Of a stretch of 64,000 nucleotides of DNA, positions 34,138-44,213 are shown in pieces (position 1 is the stretch's first letter; every line of letters begins with the position of its first letter). The position numbers were made by a program, and so were the translations under genes. The stretch is from Nostoc sp. KVJ3 (GTDB taxonomy: Bacteria > Cyanobacteriota > Cyanobacteriia > Cyanobacteriales > Nostocaceae). The stretch spans positions 124,001-188,000 of the forward strand of contig NZ_WWFG01000001.1 in NCBI RefSeq assembly GCF_026127265.1, given 5' to 3'. Below the pieces are notes generated by a model. The model did no database searches. It was not told where the DNA came from and was given only the letters and a program-made list of their open reading frames with translations.

Positions 34138-35166
34138 ATGACTAAAACAGCCCTAATTACCGGAATAACTGGTCAAGATGGCTACTATCTCAGCCATTTG
34201 CTCCTCAACCGTGGTTATCGAGTTGTAGGATTAGTACCCCCGCATCGACAGCCTAATTTGACCAAATTGGGAACACTGGCAAATCAGGTAGAAATTTTTA
34301 CGGTTGACTTGAGAGATAATACGGCGCTGTTGACAGCAGTTGAAGAGCTACGTCCCCAAGAAATTTATAATTTAGCGGCTCCCAGTTTTGTACCCGATTC
34401 TTGGAACGATCCGTTGGGAACCCTAGATTTAATTACTGGTACAGCTACCAGACTTTTGGAAGCAGTCCGACAGGTTGGTTTGTCTACCAGGTTTTATCAA
34501 GCCAGCAGTTCCGAAATGTTTGGCGATGTATTCATTTCGCCTCAAGATGAAGAAACGTCTTTCCATCCCAAAAATCCCTATGCTGCGGCGAAGATGCACG
34601 CCCACTGGACAATGGTGCATCACAGACAGCGCTATGGACTATTTGCCTGTAGTGGAATTTTATACAATCATGAGTCTCCTCTACGCGCACCCCAGTTTGT
34701 TACCCGTAAAGTTTCTTTGGCAGCCGCATCGATTAAATTGGGTTTAACTGACACCTTAGAAATGGGTAATTTAGATGCCAAACGCGATTGGGGCTTTGCG
34801 GGAGATTACGTAGAAGCCATGTGGCGGATGTTGCAAGTTGATGAACCAGAAGAATATGTGATTGGCACTGGTAAACTGCACAGTGTTAGAGATTTAGTTG
34901 CCACAGCCTTTGAGTCTGTCGGATTGGATTGGACGCACCATATAGTTTTAAATAGCAGCTTATTGCGACAAGATGAGCATTTTCAACTAGTAGCTAACCC
35001 CAGTAAAGCGAAAAGAAACCTTGGCTGGGAACCCCAAGTGAGCTTTGAGGAACTTTTAGAAAAAATGGTAAAAACAGATTTAGAGCGGTTACAAAGTGGT
35101 GCGATCGCCTTTACATTAGAACAAACCCTTCCCTCATTCCTCCAAGGAACGAGCCAGCCTTCCTAA
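34138..35166 (+). CDS. gmd: GDP-mannose 4,6-dehydratase-like nucleotide-sugar enzyme
   Basis: 342 residues from the ATG at 34138, which gives the canonical start MTKTALITGITGQDGYYLSHLL; the ATG 32 codons upstream adds an unrelated leader. It has the NADP-binding GITGQDG, the catalytic SSSEMFG (Thr replaced by Ser), and YAAAK (Tyr-Lys pair), with NHESPLRAPQFVTRK and DAKRDWGFAGDYVEAMW as in GMD. It makes GDP-4-keto-6-deoxymannose for fucose or rhamnose synthesis. A glycosyltransferase gene follows. Confidence 0.9.
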   Translation: MTKTALITGITGQDGYYLSHLLLNRGYRVVGLVPPHRQPNLTKLGTLANQVEIFTVDLRDNTALLTAVEELRPQEIYNLAAPSFVPDSWNDPLGTLDLITGTATRLLEAVRQVGLSTRFYQASSSEMFGDVFISPQDEETSFHPKNPYAAAKMHAHWTMVHHRQRYGLFACSGILYNHESPLRAPQFVTRKVSLAAASIKLGLTDTLEMGNLDAKRDWGFAGDYVEAMWRMLQVDEPEEYVIGTGKLHSVRDLVATAFESVGLDWTHHIVLNSSLLRQDEHFQLVANPSKAKRNLGWEPQVSFEELLEKMVKTDLERLQSGAIAFTLEQTLPSFLQGTSQPS

Positions 35167-35230
35167 AAGAAGGCTGGGGGTAAGGCGTATTCAGCGATCG
35201 CGCCCTTACCGCAAGTATAAATAACCTAAT

Positions 35231-36418
35231 ATGCATATCACTAAAGTGACAAAAAATCTCAAGGTAGGTGATCAAGTTAATCAAAAAACTAACCATGTCT
35301 TCGTGTTTTTAGAGATTTTTGCCCACGAAGGTGGTATTCAATCATATATAAAAGATATTTTCCGCGCTTATTTGGGATTAAACCAAGGCTACAAGGCAGA
35401 AGTCTTTTTGTTGCGAGATAGCACTGATAGCTTAAATCCGTTTGAAAACGAGAACTTAAAATTTCATTACTTTAAAAATCAGTCTCCTCATTTGGGGAGA
35501 CTGCAAATGGCGGCAGCTTTACTAAAGTGTCTGTTGCAAAACCATCCGCAGCAAGTTTTCTGTGGTCACATTAACTTAGCAGTATTAATCCAAACTCTTT
35601 GTCAGCCCTTGGGGATTCCTTACACCGTGCTAACTTACGGAAAAGAAGTCTGGGAACCTCTGAAAAATCAAGAACGTCACGCCCTGACATCAGCAGATAG
35701 AATTTGGACAATTAGTCGTTATAGCCGCGATCGCGCTTGTGTTGCCAATGGTATAAGCCCCAAAATGGTAGAGATGATGCCCTGTGCAATTGATGGGGAT
35801 AAATTTACTCCTGGTTCCAAGCGGACAGAATTAGTCCAGAAATATGGCTTAACTGGTGCTAAAGTTTTAATGACAGTAGCGCGATTATGGTCAGGAGATA
35901 TTTATAAGGGTGTAGATGTCACGATTCGGGCATTACCACAAATCGCTCAGGTCTTCCCACAAGTGAAATATTTGGTAATTGGTCGCGGTGATGACCAACC
36001 ACGATTAGCCAAACTTGCAAAAGATTTAGGTGTGAGCGATCGCGTTGTCTTTGCGGGTTTTGTGGCCACAGAAGAATTAATGGAACATTACCGCCTTGCT
36101 GATGCCTATACTATGCCTTCGCAAGAAGGCTTCGGCATTGTTTATCTAGAAGCAATGGCTTGTGGAGTACCTGTATTATCCGGTGATGATGATGGCTCTG
36201 CTGATCCCTTACAGGATGGTAAACTGGGATGGCGAGTACCACACCGCAGTCCTGATGCTGTAGCAGCAGCTTGTATAGAAATGCTTCAAGGAAATGACCA
36301 GCGATGCGATCGTGAGTGGCTACGAGAACAGGCGATCGCTCTATTTGGGATAGATGCTTTTCAACAGCACTTACAAAAAATGCTTCTATCCTCAGTTCTG
36401 AGTCCCAATAACAAATGA
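35231..36418 (+). CDS. Glycosyltransferase family 4
   Basis: A 395-residue GT-B type glycosyltransferase. The N-terminal half has VFLEIFAHEGGIQSY with a conserved Gly loop. The C-terminal Glycos_transf_1 domain has the donor-binding PSQEGFGIVYLEAMACGVPV (EX7E motif E...E). It is probably cotranscribed with the GDP-mannose dehydratase upstream (65 bp gap). It likely transfers a sugar into extracellular polysaccharide or lipopolysaccharide; the acceptor is unknown. Confidence 0.9.
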   Translation: MHITKVTKNLKVGDQVNQKTNHVFVFLEIFAHEGGIQSYIKDIFRAYLGLNQGYKAEVFLLRDSTDSLNPFENENLKFHYFKNQSPHLGRLQMAAALLKCLLQNHPQQVFCGHINLAVLIQTLCQPLGIPYTVLTYGKEVWEPLKNQERHALTSADRIWTISRYSRDRACVANGISPKMVEMMPCAIDGDKFTPGSKRTELVQKYGLTGAKVLMTVARLWSGDIYKGVDVTIRALPQIAQVFPQVKYLVIGRGDDQPRLAKLAKDLGVSDRVVFAGFVATEELMEHYRLADAYTMPSQEGFGIVYLEAMACGVPVLSGDDDGSADPLQDGKLGWRVPHRSPDAVAAACIEMLQGNDQRCDREWLREQAIALFGIDAFQQHLQKMLLSSVLSPNNK

Positions 36419-36462
36419 CTAAAATCGCTATCCTAGAAGGAGAGCAGGACGACATTTAAAAA

Positions 36463-36834
36463 ATGAGCTTTAAGTCATTTCAATTGAATCTTTTAAATCT
36501 CCGGCCTTGGCTTACCTTGCTGGCAGTTGTTTGGTTGCTAGCTTCACTGGGCTTGGGTTGGTTGGTTAAGTCGTTAGTAATTATTGTTGGGTTGCTATTT
36601 TTGGCACCCGTTGTCGCCTTTTTTGGCTTTCGTTGGTGGCTGCAACGCAACTTAGTTGCCGATCAATGTCCCGTTTGTAGATATGAATTTACGGGGTTAA
36701 ATAACAGTCAGTTACAGTGTCCTAACTGTGGGGAGTCACTGTTAGTAGAAAATAGTCATTTTCAGCGCTTCACGCCAGAAGGCACAATTGATGTCACTGC
36801 TGTCGAAGTTCCAGCCAAATCACTGGAAGATTAG
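36463..36834 (+). CDS. Small membrane protein with zinc ribbon
   Basis: A 123-residue protein with two transmembrane segments at about residues 15-37 and 38-58, followed by a CPVC ... CPNC zinc ribbon (about residues 67-88) and a polar tail. The family is unfamiliar to me. It lies 44 bp after the glycosyltransferase and may be in the same unit. It may bind a metal at the membrane surface. Confidence 0.7.
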   Translation: MSFKSFQLNLLNLRPWLTLLAVVWLLASLGLGWLVKSLVIIVGLLFLAPVVAFFGFRWWLQRNLVADQCPVCRYEFTGLNNSQLQCPNCGESLLVENSHFQRFTPEGTIDVTAVEVPAKSLED

Positions 36835-37015
36835 GCATTAGTCACTAGTCAAGTCGGCGTGAAAATTTCAATGTATGTCATTGCGAATGTAACAAAGTGA
36901 AATGAAGCATAAGTCCTTCGGACACGCTTCGCGAACTCAAAGGTCTTATAGTTTTTACATTCTGTTACCTGGTTAGGTTTATTTATACCGATCTATTTAG
37001 TATAAAGACAAATGA

Positions 37016-37447
37016 CTATTTGTTTTTTTGTGAGATTGAGAGGGTGTAAGTATGCTGTTGCTGAGATAGTTCGCCCACATACAGCGAGTATTTTCCTGTT
37101 TGCCAGTAACCAGAAAGTTCTGGCTTGCCCCCAGAATAGCTATCTGGCATTACACAAAAGCGTCCCCCTGGCCCATCGATCAACAGCGTTGCCTTACCTT
37201 GACTTTCTACTGTTACTCGTAAATAAGGCAGTGACTCTGTAACCTGGATAACTTGACTAGGCTCAGTGGTAATATTGCCACAATTACTTTTGACAGTTCC
37301 CCCAGATTTTCCATTTAAAAGCAATGGATCTGGTTGGGAATTCCGATTTATTTGGACTGTTGGTGTTTGTGCCAAATTAGCCTCAGTAAAAACCAAACTC
37401 ATCGCTAAAGCGGTGGGAACAATTGCAAGTAGCCGAAGCTTTTTCAT
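37016..37447 (-). CDS. Secreted hypothetical protein
   Basis: A 143-residue protein with an N-terminal signal peptide (MKKLRLLAIVPTALAMSLVF ... ANLAQ). The mature part is a beta-rich domain with two cysteines (in SNCGN and FCVMP) and the motif LLIDGPGGRFCVMPDS. It resembles small periplasmic beta-sandwich proteins common in cyanobacteria, but I do not recognise the family. Confidence 0.6.
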   Translation of the reverse strand: MKKLRLLAIVPTALAMSLVFTEANLAQTPTVQINRNSQPDPLLLNGKSGGTVKSNCGNITTEPSQVIQVTESLPYLRVTVESQGKATLLIDGPGGRFCVMPDSYSGGKPELSGYWQTGKYSLYVGELSQQQHTYTLSISQKNK

Positions 37448-37895
37448 TTTAATTAATGCTCCAGATTTTTTAGAGCAATATTGTTATACAGTCTAATTTA
37501 ATTGACGATATCCATCTATCTTGGTTCCAAAAGCTACCGTATAACCTAATACCATTAAGTTGAAAATTGTTTGTGAAGATAGGATGCAGAGATTTGACCA
37601 AGTAAAGTCTCTATATTGGTCATGCCAATTAACTCATCTCTGATGATTGCTAGCGATCGCTTATCTACTAAAATATTTAACCATCAGTTAGCAAGGCTTT
37701 ATTTTTTACATCTTGAAAATGTAAAAATACTGGATAAATCATCTACGGTAGCAGACAATAACAAAAAAACATAATTTTTACCAATCAGAAAGGTATTGCA
37801 CACACAGACATTAGCTAAAATCACTAAGACAACCACCAAAAATAGAATTTAGTTGGCCTGTTGTCTAATAACCGTGCTAACTGAGGTAGAAAAGA
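37448..37895. other. Intergenic region without a recognised gene
   Basis: About 450 bp of AT-rich DNA between divergent genes. There are no repeats or hairpins that I would call. Promoters for both neighbours are presumed here. Confidence 0.5.
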
Positions 37896-37898
37896 TTG

Positions 37899-38243
37899 AT
37901 GAATCCTCAACCAGAAGAAGACTTACAACGTCGCCTCGATCGGCTAGAGGCAGAAATTAATTCCCCACCTGGGGTTGTTTCTCGACCACAAGGACAAAAA
38001 CAGATGCCTCAGTCTGTTTTTGCCAACTTGAACTTGCAACTGGAGCGATTTCAGATTTGGTTCAACGGCTTATCTGGGACGAAAAAGCTGGTAGTTGCGG
38101 GTGTAACAGTGCTAGTAGGCTTGGCGATGCTGCAAGCAGTGTTTAAACTGGTTGCATCTGTAATCACTCTGGCACTTTTAGCAGTGTTAGTGTATGTTGG
38201 ATACAAATTTTTTGTGTCTGGTAGCTTTCAACGTAAGCAATAA
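37899..38243 (+). CDS. Small hypothetical membrane protein
   Basis: About 114 residues from the ATG at 37899. An N-terminal charged coiled segment (EEDLQRRLDRLEAEINSP) is followed by a proline-rich stretch and two adjacent hydrophobic helices (about residues 68-105). I do not recognise a domain. The pattern resembles small cyanobacterial proteins with an acidic coiled coil and a membrane anchor. Confidence 0.6.
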   Translation: MNPQPEEDLQRRLDRLEAEINSPPGVVSRPQGQKQMPQSVFANLNLQLERFQIWFNGLSGTKKLVVAGVTVLVGLAMLQAVFKLVASVITLALLAVLVYVGYKFFVSGSFQRKQ

Positions 38244-38427
38244 GTTGATATGCATTTACTTGGCAATCTGCCCGGAGTTATGAGAGTCAGGAGCCATAAT
38301 ACAAAAGGCTCTTGACTCTCATAACTCCTCAATTCTATTTCACTATGCTTTTCTTTTTGCCGATTAGCTTAGTCTATTTTAATTGTGCCGATGGCGGCGT
38401 AGAAATAATATCAAAGGGAATTATTCG

Positions 38428-40581
38428 ATGACATCACCAATTGTTAGGAGAAGTAGTAATCAATCTGGTCAGTCAAAAGAACCGGAAAGAGCCAATTCGC
38501 TGTTCTTAGCCAGTAGGCGTTGTGCAGCTTGGGCGGCTGAAATCGCCTTAGTGGTTGCCAGTGGGTTGATTCCCTTCGGCATTGGTGTCTATGCCAATTC
38601 TCGGAGCGATTTGAACCGAGTGCCCCTTAACCCCGTGTTGGTAGTCACAGAAAGAGCGATCGCTCGGCCCCTAGCTCTACCTGTAAGCTATGGCATCCGT
38701 AACGTAGCATGGCCGACTAATATTTTGTGGACAATCGCCCTGTTAGCGCCTGTAACTCTCTCGTGGTGGGAATTGTATCTACTGGCTAAAACTGGTAGAA
38801 CAATTCCAAAACGTTGGTTCAAAGTGCGGGTTGTGAACGAGCAAGGAAAGCCGCCCGGATTGGGGGCAGTTGTCATTAGAGAAGGAGTTGGACGTTGGAC
38901 TGTACCCATTTCCATCGCCTATCTGCTGTGGCGCTACAGCTTTGCTTTTCCCAACTTAGGATTATTCACATTTTTGTCCCTATTAATGATTGTAGGTGAA
39001 GGGATCGGCTTACCGTCACGTCGGGGTCGTCGCGCTCTACACGATCAACTTGCAGGTACTTATACAATAGATGCGACTCGCCCTTTACCATCCTCATTTT
39101 TAGCTAGCAACAAACAAGCTCAATCTACTGGTAATGATGAAGTAGAAGGGCAAGAGGGAGAAGAATTAGCGGCAGATGAAATCAATCAATCGCCCAACCT
39201 TTGGCGGCGAATACAACAAAATCCCAATCTAACTTTGTTTGGGGTAGGACTGACGAGTATGACTGCTGTGTTGGCAACTTTAATCGGCACTCAAGTTTAT
39301 ATCCAAATTCAGCAATCCCAACGAGCAACTAAGCAAATTAATAGCCAACAGTTCCTCGAACTTGTCAAACAATTAACTCCCAACTCTGGGGCGACTAATG
39401 AGCAACGCCAAAGTACAATTCTGGCTATAGGTGGTCTTAACGATCCACAATCCATCAAATTTTTGACGGATTTATTGGTTAGTGAAACCAACTCCAGTCT
39501 CTTAGATACGATTCAACAAGCTTTGACAACTGTCGGGCCCCAAGCCATCCCGGAATTAAAAAATAAGAATCAGTTTTTGGTGGGTGAACTAGAGTCTGTG
39601 GGTAGCGGTGCAACTCAAGAACGGGAATTACGGCAAGGGCGGCTGCAAAGAAACCAGCAGACAATCAACAAAATTCTCTCTGTTTACAGTGGGAAAATGG
39701 AGGGCGTTGACCTTAGTAGCACCCAATTAGGTCAAAGCGGTACTCCAGGAAGTTCCTTCTTCAACTTAGTATTAGACAACCTTGATTTATCAGGAGTTAA
39801 GTTTAAATCTGCAAATCTTAACCAAGCAAGCTTTAAAGGTAGCCGTTTTCGGAGTGCGGGTGAAGATGGACGCTGGGATACCTACGACGATGTAATCGCT
39901 GATTTAAGTCAAGCTCAGTTGCAGCAAGCAAATCTGACTGATGCTAACCTCAGTCGCGTCTTGATGAACCGGATCGATTTGAGTCGCGCTGTTCTCAACA
40001 GAGCCAACTTATCGAATGCGCGTCTATATGACGCTAAACTCAACAGCACTCAATTAGTGGGAGCCGATCTCCGAAACGCAGTTTTAGAAAGAGCCAGCTT
40101 AACTGGGGCTGATTTAGGCGATGCTAAATTGAACGAAGCCAATCTGTATGCTGCCCGTTTAGGTCGTGTCACTGCTATAGGAACGCAATTATCCTTTGCC
40201 AACTTAACTAACACTGATTGGCAAGGGGCAGATTTATCAGGAGCCTATTTAGATCGTGCTAATCTCAGCAATGCTAACCTGAGTGCCACTCGTTTAGCTG
40301 GTGCTGTTTTGCGTTCTGCCCAGATGGAAAACGCTAACTTACAAAATGCTGACCTGAGTCTTGCAGATTTACGGGGGGCGAATGTAGCGGGAGCAGATTT
40401 TAAGGGAGCAATTCTCGCCCCTAGTAAACAAGATCCAGCAGATCAATTTGTCCAAACCCCAGATTTAGGCTCAGTATCTGCCGTAGTTCAAGGCGTTGAT
40501 TTTTCTCAAGCCAAAAATTTAGATGCCAAGCAATTAGCGTACATTTGTACTCAAGGAGGCATTCATTCGCGTTGCCCGTAG
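38428..40581 (+). CDS. RDD domain membrane protein with long pentapeptide-repeat C-terminus
   Basis: 717 residues from the ATG at 38428. The N-terminal part is an RDD-type membrane domain (RRCAAWAAEIALVVASGLIPF, WWELYLLAKTGRTIPKRWF) with several transmembrane helices, followed by an acidic linker and another transmembrane helix near residue 270. A HEAT-like segment (about 310-390) precedes pentapeptide repeats from about residue 430 to 660 (ANLTDANLSRVLMNRIDLSRA and similar). Fusion of RDD with pentapeptide repeats is a cyanobacterial arrangement. The function is unknown; a membrane scaffold role is inferred. Confidence 0.8.
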   Translation: MTSPIVRRSSNQSGQSKEPERANSLFLASRRCAAWAAEIALVVASGLIPFGIGVYANSRSDLNRVPLNPVLVVTERAIARPLALPVSYGIRNVAWPTNILWTIALLAPVTLSWWELYLLAKTGRTIPKRWFKVRVVNEQGKPPGLGAVVIREGVGRWTVPISIAYLLWRYSFAFPNLGLFTFLSLLMIVGEGIGLPSRRGRRALHDQLAGTYTIDATRPLPSSFLASNKQAQSTGNDEVEGQEGEELAADEINQSPNLWRRIQQNPNLTLFGVGLTSMTAVLATLIGTQVYIQIQQSQRATKQINSQQFLELVKQLTPNSGATNEQRQSTILAIGGLNDPQSIKFLTDLLVSETNSSLLDTIQQALTTVGPQAIPELKNKNQFLVGELESVGSGATQERELRQGRLQRNQQTINKILSVYSGKMEGVDLSSTQLGQSGTPGSSFFNLVLDNLDLSGVKFKSANLNQASFKGSRFRSAGEDGRWDTYDDVIADLSQAQLQQANLTDANLSRVLMNRIDLSRAVLNRANLSNARLYDAKLNSTQLVGADLRNAVLERASLTGADLGDAKLNEANLYAARLGRVTAIGTQLSFANLTNTDWQGADLSGAYLDRANLSNANLSATRLAGAVLRSAQMENANLQNADLSLADLRGANVAGADFKGAILAPSKQDPADQFVQTPDLGSVSAVVQGVDFSQAKNLDAKQLAYICTQGGIHSRCP

Positions 40582-40584
40582 AAT

Positions 40585-40706
40585 GGAGGGGAGCAGGGGG
40601 CAGGGGGCAGGGGGAGCAGGGGACGATGAAGTAGATGAGGCGAATAATCAATGCCCAATGCCCAATGACTAATGACTAATGACTAATGACTAATGACAAA
40701 TTGGTG
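40585..40706. repeat. Heptamer repeat block (GGGGGCA; CCCAATG; ACTAATG)
   Basis: GGGGGCAGGGGGCAGGGG is followed by CCCAATGCCCAATG and five tandem ACTAATG heptamers. It lies between two + strand genes. These are typical Nostoc short tandem repeats. Confidence 0.9.
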
Positions 40707-40719
40707 TGAGGAGTCTGTT

Positions 40720-41211
40720 ATGAAGTATATTCCATATTTGGTTTCAGTTTTGGGGGCTGGTTTAGTTTTGAGTCTGGTGAGTACTAAACCAGCACAAGCT
40801 CAAGTAGCTTATGGAAGCTACATTGGTATAGGCCCCACTGTTGGTTTTACTGATGGTATCCAAATCGGGGGAGTAATAGCTGGGCGTTACAAGCTTTTGG
40901 AAGCACCGATTTCACTGCGTGCGCAAGTGTTAATTGGTAATAATACGGCAGTTGTACCAACAGTTTCTTACGATTTCCCCCTTAATTGGCAAGCTGATGC
41001 GTACCTGGGTGCTGGGTTAGTGTTGGCTGGTGGTGGTGGATCTTCTCCTGTGGGCGACAAAATCAGTTTTGCTTTACAACCGGGCATTGATTATATGATC
41101 CCAAATAGCAATACTGTCCTTTTTGGAAATGCCATCATTGCTTTTGATGCCTACCGTGATAGCAGTGGTACAGCTATCTCTGTACAAGGTGGTGTTGGGT
41201 TGAGATTTTAA
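40720..41211 (+). CDS. Putative outer-membrane beta-barrel protein
   Basis: 163 residues from the ATG at 40720, which gives a clean signal peptide (MKYIPYLVSVLGAGLVLSL ... PAQAQ). The mature part is glycine-rich and strand-like (GSYIGIGPTVGFTDG, GVIAGRYKLLEAPISLRAQVLIG) ending in a terminal aromatic, GGVGLRF, as in outer-membrane barrels. It is probably an eight-stranded porin-like protein of unknown function. Confidence 0.65.
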   Translation: MKYIPYLVSVLGAGLVLSLVSTKPAQAQVAYGSYIGIGPTVGFTDGIQIGGVIAGRYKLLEAPISLRAQVLIGNNTAVVPTVSYDFPLNWQADAYLGAGLVLAGGGGSSPVGDKISFALQPGIDYMIPNSNTVLFGNAIIAFDAYRDSSGTAISVQGGVGLRF

Positions 41212-41310
41212 TGGGCAAAGAAAAACTCTGCCGCGATCGCTATCCCTAAGAAGCGTTAAACTTCATTGCAAATTAAGAAGTTAATCCAAACAACATGATA
41301 ATTTTTTGTC

Positions 41311-41562
41311 ATGAAGAGAAATAGCACAGGATTAACACAGGAGAACACAGTGGCAATGGAATCAAATTTATTAACAGATGCGGGCGCAGATGAAGTGAAT
41401 CAAGATTTCAGTGAATATGTCGCCAACCTTCAACTTCACATGACTCTGCAAGCTCGCAATCTTGTTCCATCCCTGAAGCAAACACTGGTAGATAGTCGTC
41501 AGCAACTACTCCATCAAACTCAAGCCCACTTTGAAAAGCTAGTTTCTCGACAAGGGCTGTAA
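41311..41562 (+). CDS. Small hypothetical protein
   Basis: An 83-residue acidic, helical protein (FSEYVANLQLHMTLQARNLVPSL..., HQTQAHFEKLVSRQGL). There is no recognised domain. The start could be the ATG at 41311 or the GTG or ATG about 13-15 codons later. It lies between two genes of the same strand. Confidence in its being real is moderate. Confidence 0.45.
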   Translation: MKRNSTGLTQENTVAMESNLLTDAGADEVNQDFSEYVANLQLHMTLQARNLVPSLKQTLVDSRQQLLHQTQAHFEKLVSRQGL

Positions 41563-41784
41563 ATATATACAAATTTTAATCAAAATTCCAATAAAATAAA
41601 GGCAGATGTTGTTGGGTTAATGTCAATGTTATGCTCACAAGGTCTGCTTTTTCTGCTTTTTTAAGTATAAAGTTACTCAAATCACACTTTTGATGCACTA
41701 GTAAATGGCAGAAAGCAGTTAATATTATTGCAGCAGTTCCTTTGAAGAGCAGTTAGTTAAGGCTGAATAGCGGCTCGAATAAAA

Positions 41785-43023
41785 ATGACTTCATTACTTC
41801 CCAGAAACCTCAGCGTTGTTATCCGACCAGTCCAATACCGGGATTTGGACGGGATTGAGCGCATAACTCAAGAGTCATTCGCAGCCCTTACTCCCCAGGG
41901 AGCAGGTTTTGCAATCAGTCAGATGCTCATGCTGCGTCGCTGGTATGGATTACTCAAATTTTTGAGTTGGTTCCCCAACCCGCTCCAGTATCGCCTCTGT
42001 GCTTTTGTCGCAGAGCAAGGACGGATGCTTCTAGGGATGATTCAAGTGTCACCTTTTAACCGAACACGCAGTACTTGGCGCATCGATCAAGTGCTGTTAG
42101 AGCGTGGTGTCGATAAACAAGGAATTGGTTCGCAACTTTTGCGTCATTGCTTTGAATCGATTTTGGAAGCTCGGACTTGGCTACTGGAAGTTAACATCAA
42201 TGACATTGAGGCGCTGGCACTATATCGGCAAAATGGATTTCAACGTCTGGCGGAAATGACATACTGGGAAATTGAGCCAGAATTATTGGCTGAATTGGCA
42301 CAAGCAGAGCCAGATTTGCCCAATCTTTTGCCAGTGAGTAATGCTGATGCCCAGTTGCTCTATCAACTAGATACGGCATCTATGCCTCCTTTAGTCCGTC
42401 AGGTTTTTGACCGCAATACCCGCGACTTTAAAACCAGTTTGTTTGGCGCTTTAAGCGATGCAGTGAAGCAATGGGTGACTAAAACAGAAGTCATCAGTGG
42501 TTACGTATTTGAACCCCAACGCAAAGCTGCCATCGGCTATTTTCAGGTGCAACTTGACCGAAAGGGGGAAGTTCCCCACGTGGCAACGTTGACGGTTCAT
42601 CCTGCTTACACTTGGCTGTATCCAGAATTGTTATCTCAACTGGCTCGGATTACCCAAGATTTTCCCCAGCAAGGGTTACAATTAGCCTCCTCTGACTATC
42701 AAGCAGAGCGAGAAGAGTATTTGGAGCGAATTGGGGCAAAACGCATAGAACATACATTAGTGATGTCTCGTTCTGTGTGGCATAAGCTACGGGAGTCTAA
42801 ATTCGTCTCATTAGAAGGAATTCAGTGGACTGATATGCTGCAAGGGTTACAACCGGCACGCAAACCTATACCAGGTGGGATGTCATGGATACAACCAGGA
42901 AAGCTACCATCCTCAGATAAACCACTACCAATTAAGTCAGAACCAATTAACTTTTCGGTAAAAAACCCTAGCATAGAAGTATCGCCGATTCCTGAATCAG
43001 CAGATGCAGAGCCGGAGAATTAG
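41785..43023 (+). CDS. GNAT family N-acetyltransferase
   Basis: A 412-residue protein with an N-terminal GNAT domain (acetyl-CoA site QGIGSQLLRHCFE at about residues 112-124, then LEVNINDIEALALYRQNGF) and a second region of about 200 residues that is also GNAT-like (ATLTVHPAYTWLYPELLSQL), ending in a low-complexity tail. It overlaps ruvX by one base (TAGTG), indicating translational coupling, a common arrangement upstream of ruvX in cyanobacteria. The substrate is unknown. Confidence 0.85.
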   Translation: MTSLLPRNLSVVIRPVQYRDLDGIERITQESFAALTPQGAGFAISQMLMLRRWYGLLKFLSWFPNPLQYRLCAFVAEQGRMLLGMIQVSPFNRTRSTWRIDQVLLERGVDKQGIGSQLLRHCFESILEARTWLLEVNINDIEALALYRQNGFQRLAEMTYWEIEPELLAELAQAEPDLPNLLPVSNADAQLLYQLDTASMPPLVRQVFDRNTRDFKTSLFGALSDAVKQWVTKTEVISGYVFEPQRKAAIGYFQVQLDRKGEVPHVATLTVHPAYTWLYPELLSQLARITQDFPQQGLQLASSDYQAEREEYLERIGAKRIEHTLVMSRSVWHKLRESKFVSLEGIQWTDMLQGLQPARKPIPGGMSWIQPGKLPSSDKPLPIKSEPINFSVKNPSIEVSPIPESADAEPEN

Positions 43024-43499
43024 TGATATCCCAGGAGCAGCCAAAACCGTTTATTTCAGCGTTGGGACTAGATTTTGGTCGCAAGCGCATTGGTGTGGCT
43101 GGGTGCGATCGCACGGGTTTAATTGCCACTGGGATCACTACAATTGAGCGCACATCTTTTGAGCAGGATGTCGAGCAAATCCGGCAAATAGTTAATGAAC
43201 GCGAGGTGCAAATTCTAGTTATGGGCTTACCTTATTCAATGGATGGCTCAATAGGATTTCAGGCGCGTCAAGTTCAGAAATTTACTACAAGACTTACTAA
43301 AGCCTTAAAACTGCCCGTGGAATATGTGGATGAGCGATTAACTTCATATCAAGCAGAGCAACTGCTGATAGCTGAGAACCGCTCCCCGTCACGCCATAAA
43401 GGTTTGATTGACCGCAAGGCAGCCGCTTTAATATTGCAACAATGGCTAGATGTTAAGCGTGCTAGTTCTGGCAGTTCGGTGGCGGCAATTGAATATTGA
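43023..43499 (+). CDS. ruvX: Putative pre-16S rRNA nuclease / Holliday junction resolvase YqgF
   Basis: A 158-residue RNase H-fold nuclease. The start is GTG at 43023, overlapping the upstream stop (TAGTG). Motifs: LGLDFGRKRIGVA with the first catalytic Asp, VMGLPYSMDGS, and YVDERLTSYQAE with the later acidic residues; RKAAALILQQWLD near the end is conserved. The family processes the 5' end of 16S rRNA in E. coli. The next gene encodes a DUF3727 protein. Confidence 0.95.
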   Translation: MISQEQPKPFISALGLDFGRKRIGVAGCDRTGLIATGITTIERTSFEQDVEQIRQIVNEREVQILVMGLPYSMDGSIGFQARQVQKFTTRLTKALKLPVEYVDERLTSYQAEQLLIAENRSPSRHKGLIDRKAAALILQQWLDVKRASSGSSVAAIEY

Positions 43500-43640
43500 T
43501 ACCTTTTAACATGATATTCTGAAAACGGTTAGTCAGCAGTTGTATCTACGTATAAAGCTATTTGGTTGAGATAGTATGTCATTAAATAGTTAAGCGATTT
43601 CCAAACTTGCTGGTATTTAGTAAATTTTTAGATTTCGGCT

Positions 43641-44213
43641 ATGTTTTCCCCTCCATTTCCTGAAGAAAATGATAACGCTCATACCAGTTCCATCACTTTA
43701 ACCGATGACAAAGGGCGATCGCTCGAATGTTATGTAGAGCATTCCCTTGAGGTAGATGGACAAGAATACGTTTTACTGCTTCCTGTAGACTCACCTGTAG
43801 AGATTTTTTCTTGGGAAGGTGACGATGAGGAAGAAGAAGCGGTTCTGGTAGAAGACGACAACATCATTGAGCAAATTTTTGCTAATGCTCAAGCTGTACT
43901 ATCCGAGCAGAATCTGATATTGAAAAACACAGCTTATGCTTTGACAGTGGCAGGTGATTTACCGCCTGTTGAAGAATCAGAACTCTTTACCTTAGAAATC
44001 GAAGACGAAGAGGCCGATTTAGATCCAGAGCAATTACAGCTACTCGCTAGCTTCTATGATGAAGATCAGGAGTATGCAATTTATACACCCCTCGATCCCC
44101 TATTATTTTTTGCACGGATTGCGAAAACAGGTGAACCGGAATTACTTTCCCCAGAGGAATTTCGCCAAGTGCAACCTCTGTTAGAGGAACATCTTTTTAA
44201 TGAAGTAGAATAA
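43641..44213 (+). CDS. DUF3727 domain-containing acidic protein
   Basis: A 190-residue acidic protein. The N-terminal part has the DUF3727 pattern (ITLTDDKGRSLECYVEHSLEVDGQEYVLLLPVDSPVEIF) and the C-terminal part the DPEQLQLLASFYDEDQEYAIYTPLDPLLFFA segment. It is a cyanobacterial/plastid family without a defined function and commonly sits next to ruvX. It is 141 bp from ruvX. Confidence 0.85.
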   Translation: MFSPPFPEENDNAHTSSITLTDDKGRSLECYVEHSLEVDGQEYVLLLPVDSPVEIFSWEGDDEEEEAVLVEDDNIIEQIFANAQAVLSEQNLILKNTAYALTVAGDLPPVEESELFTLEIEDEEADLDPEQLQLLASFYDEDQEYAIYTPLDPLLFFARIAKTGEPELLSPEEFRQVQPLLEEHLFNEVE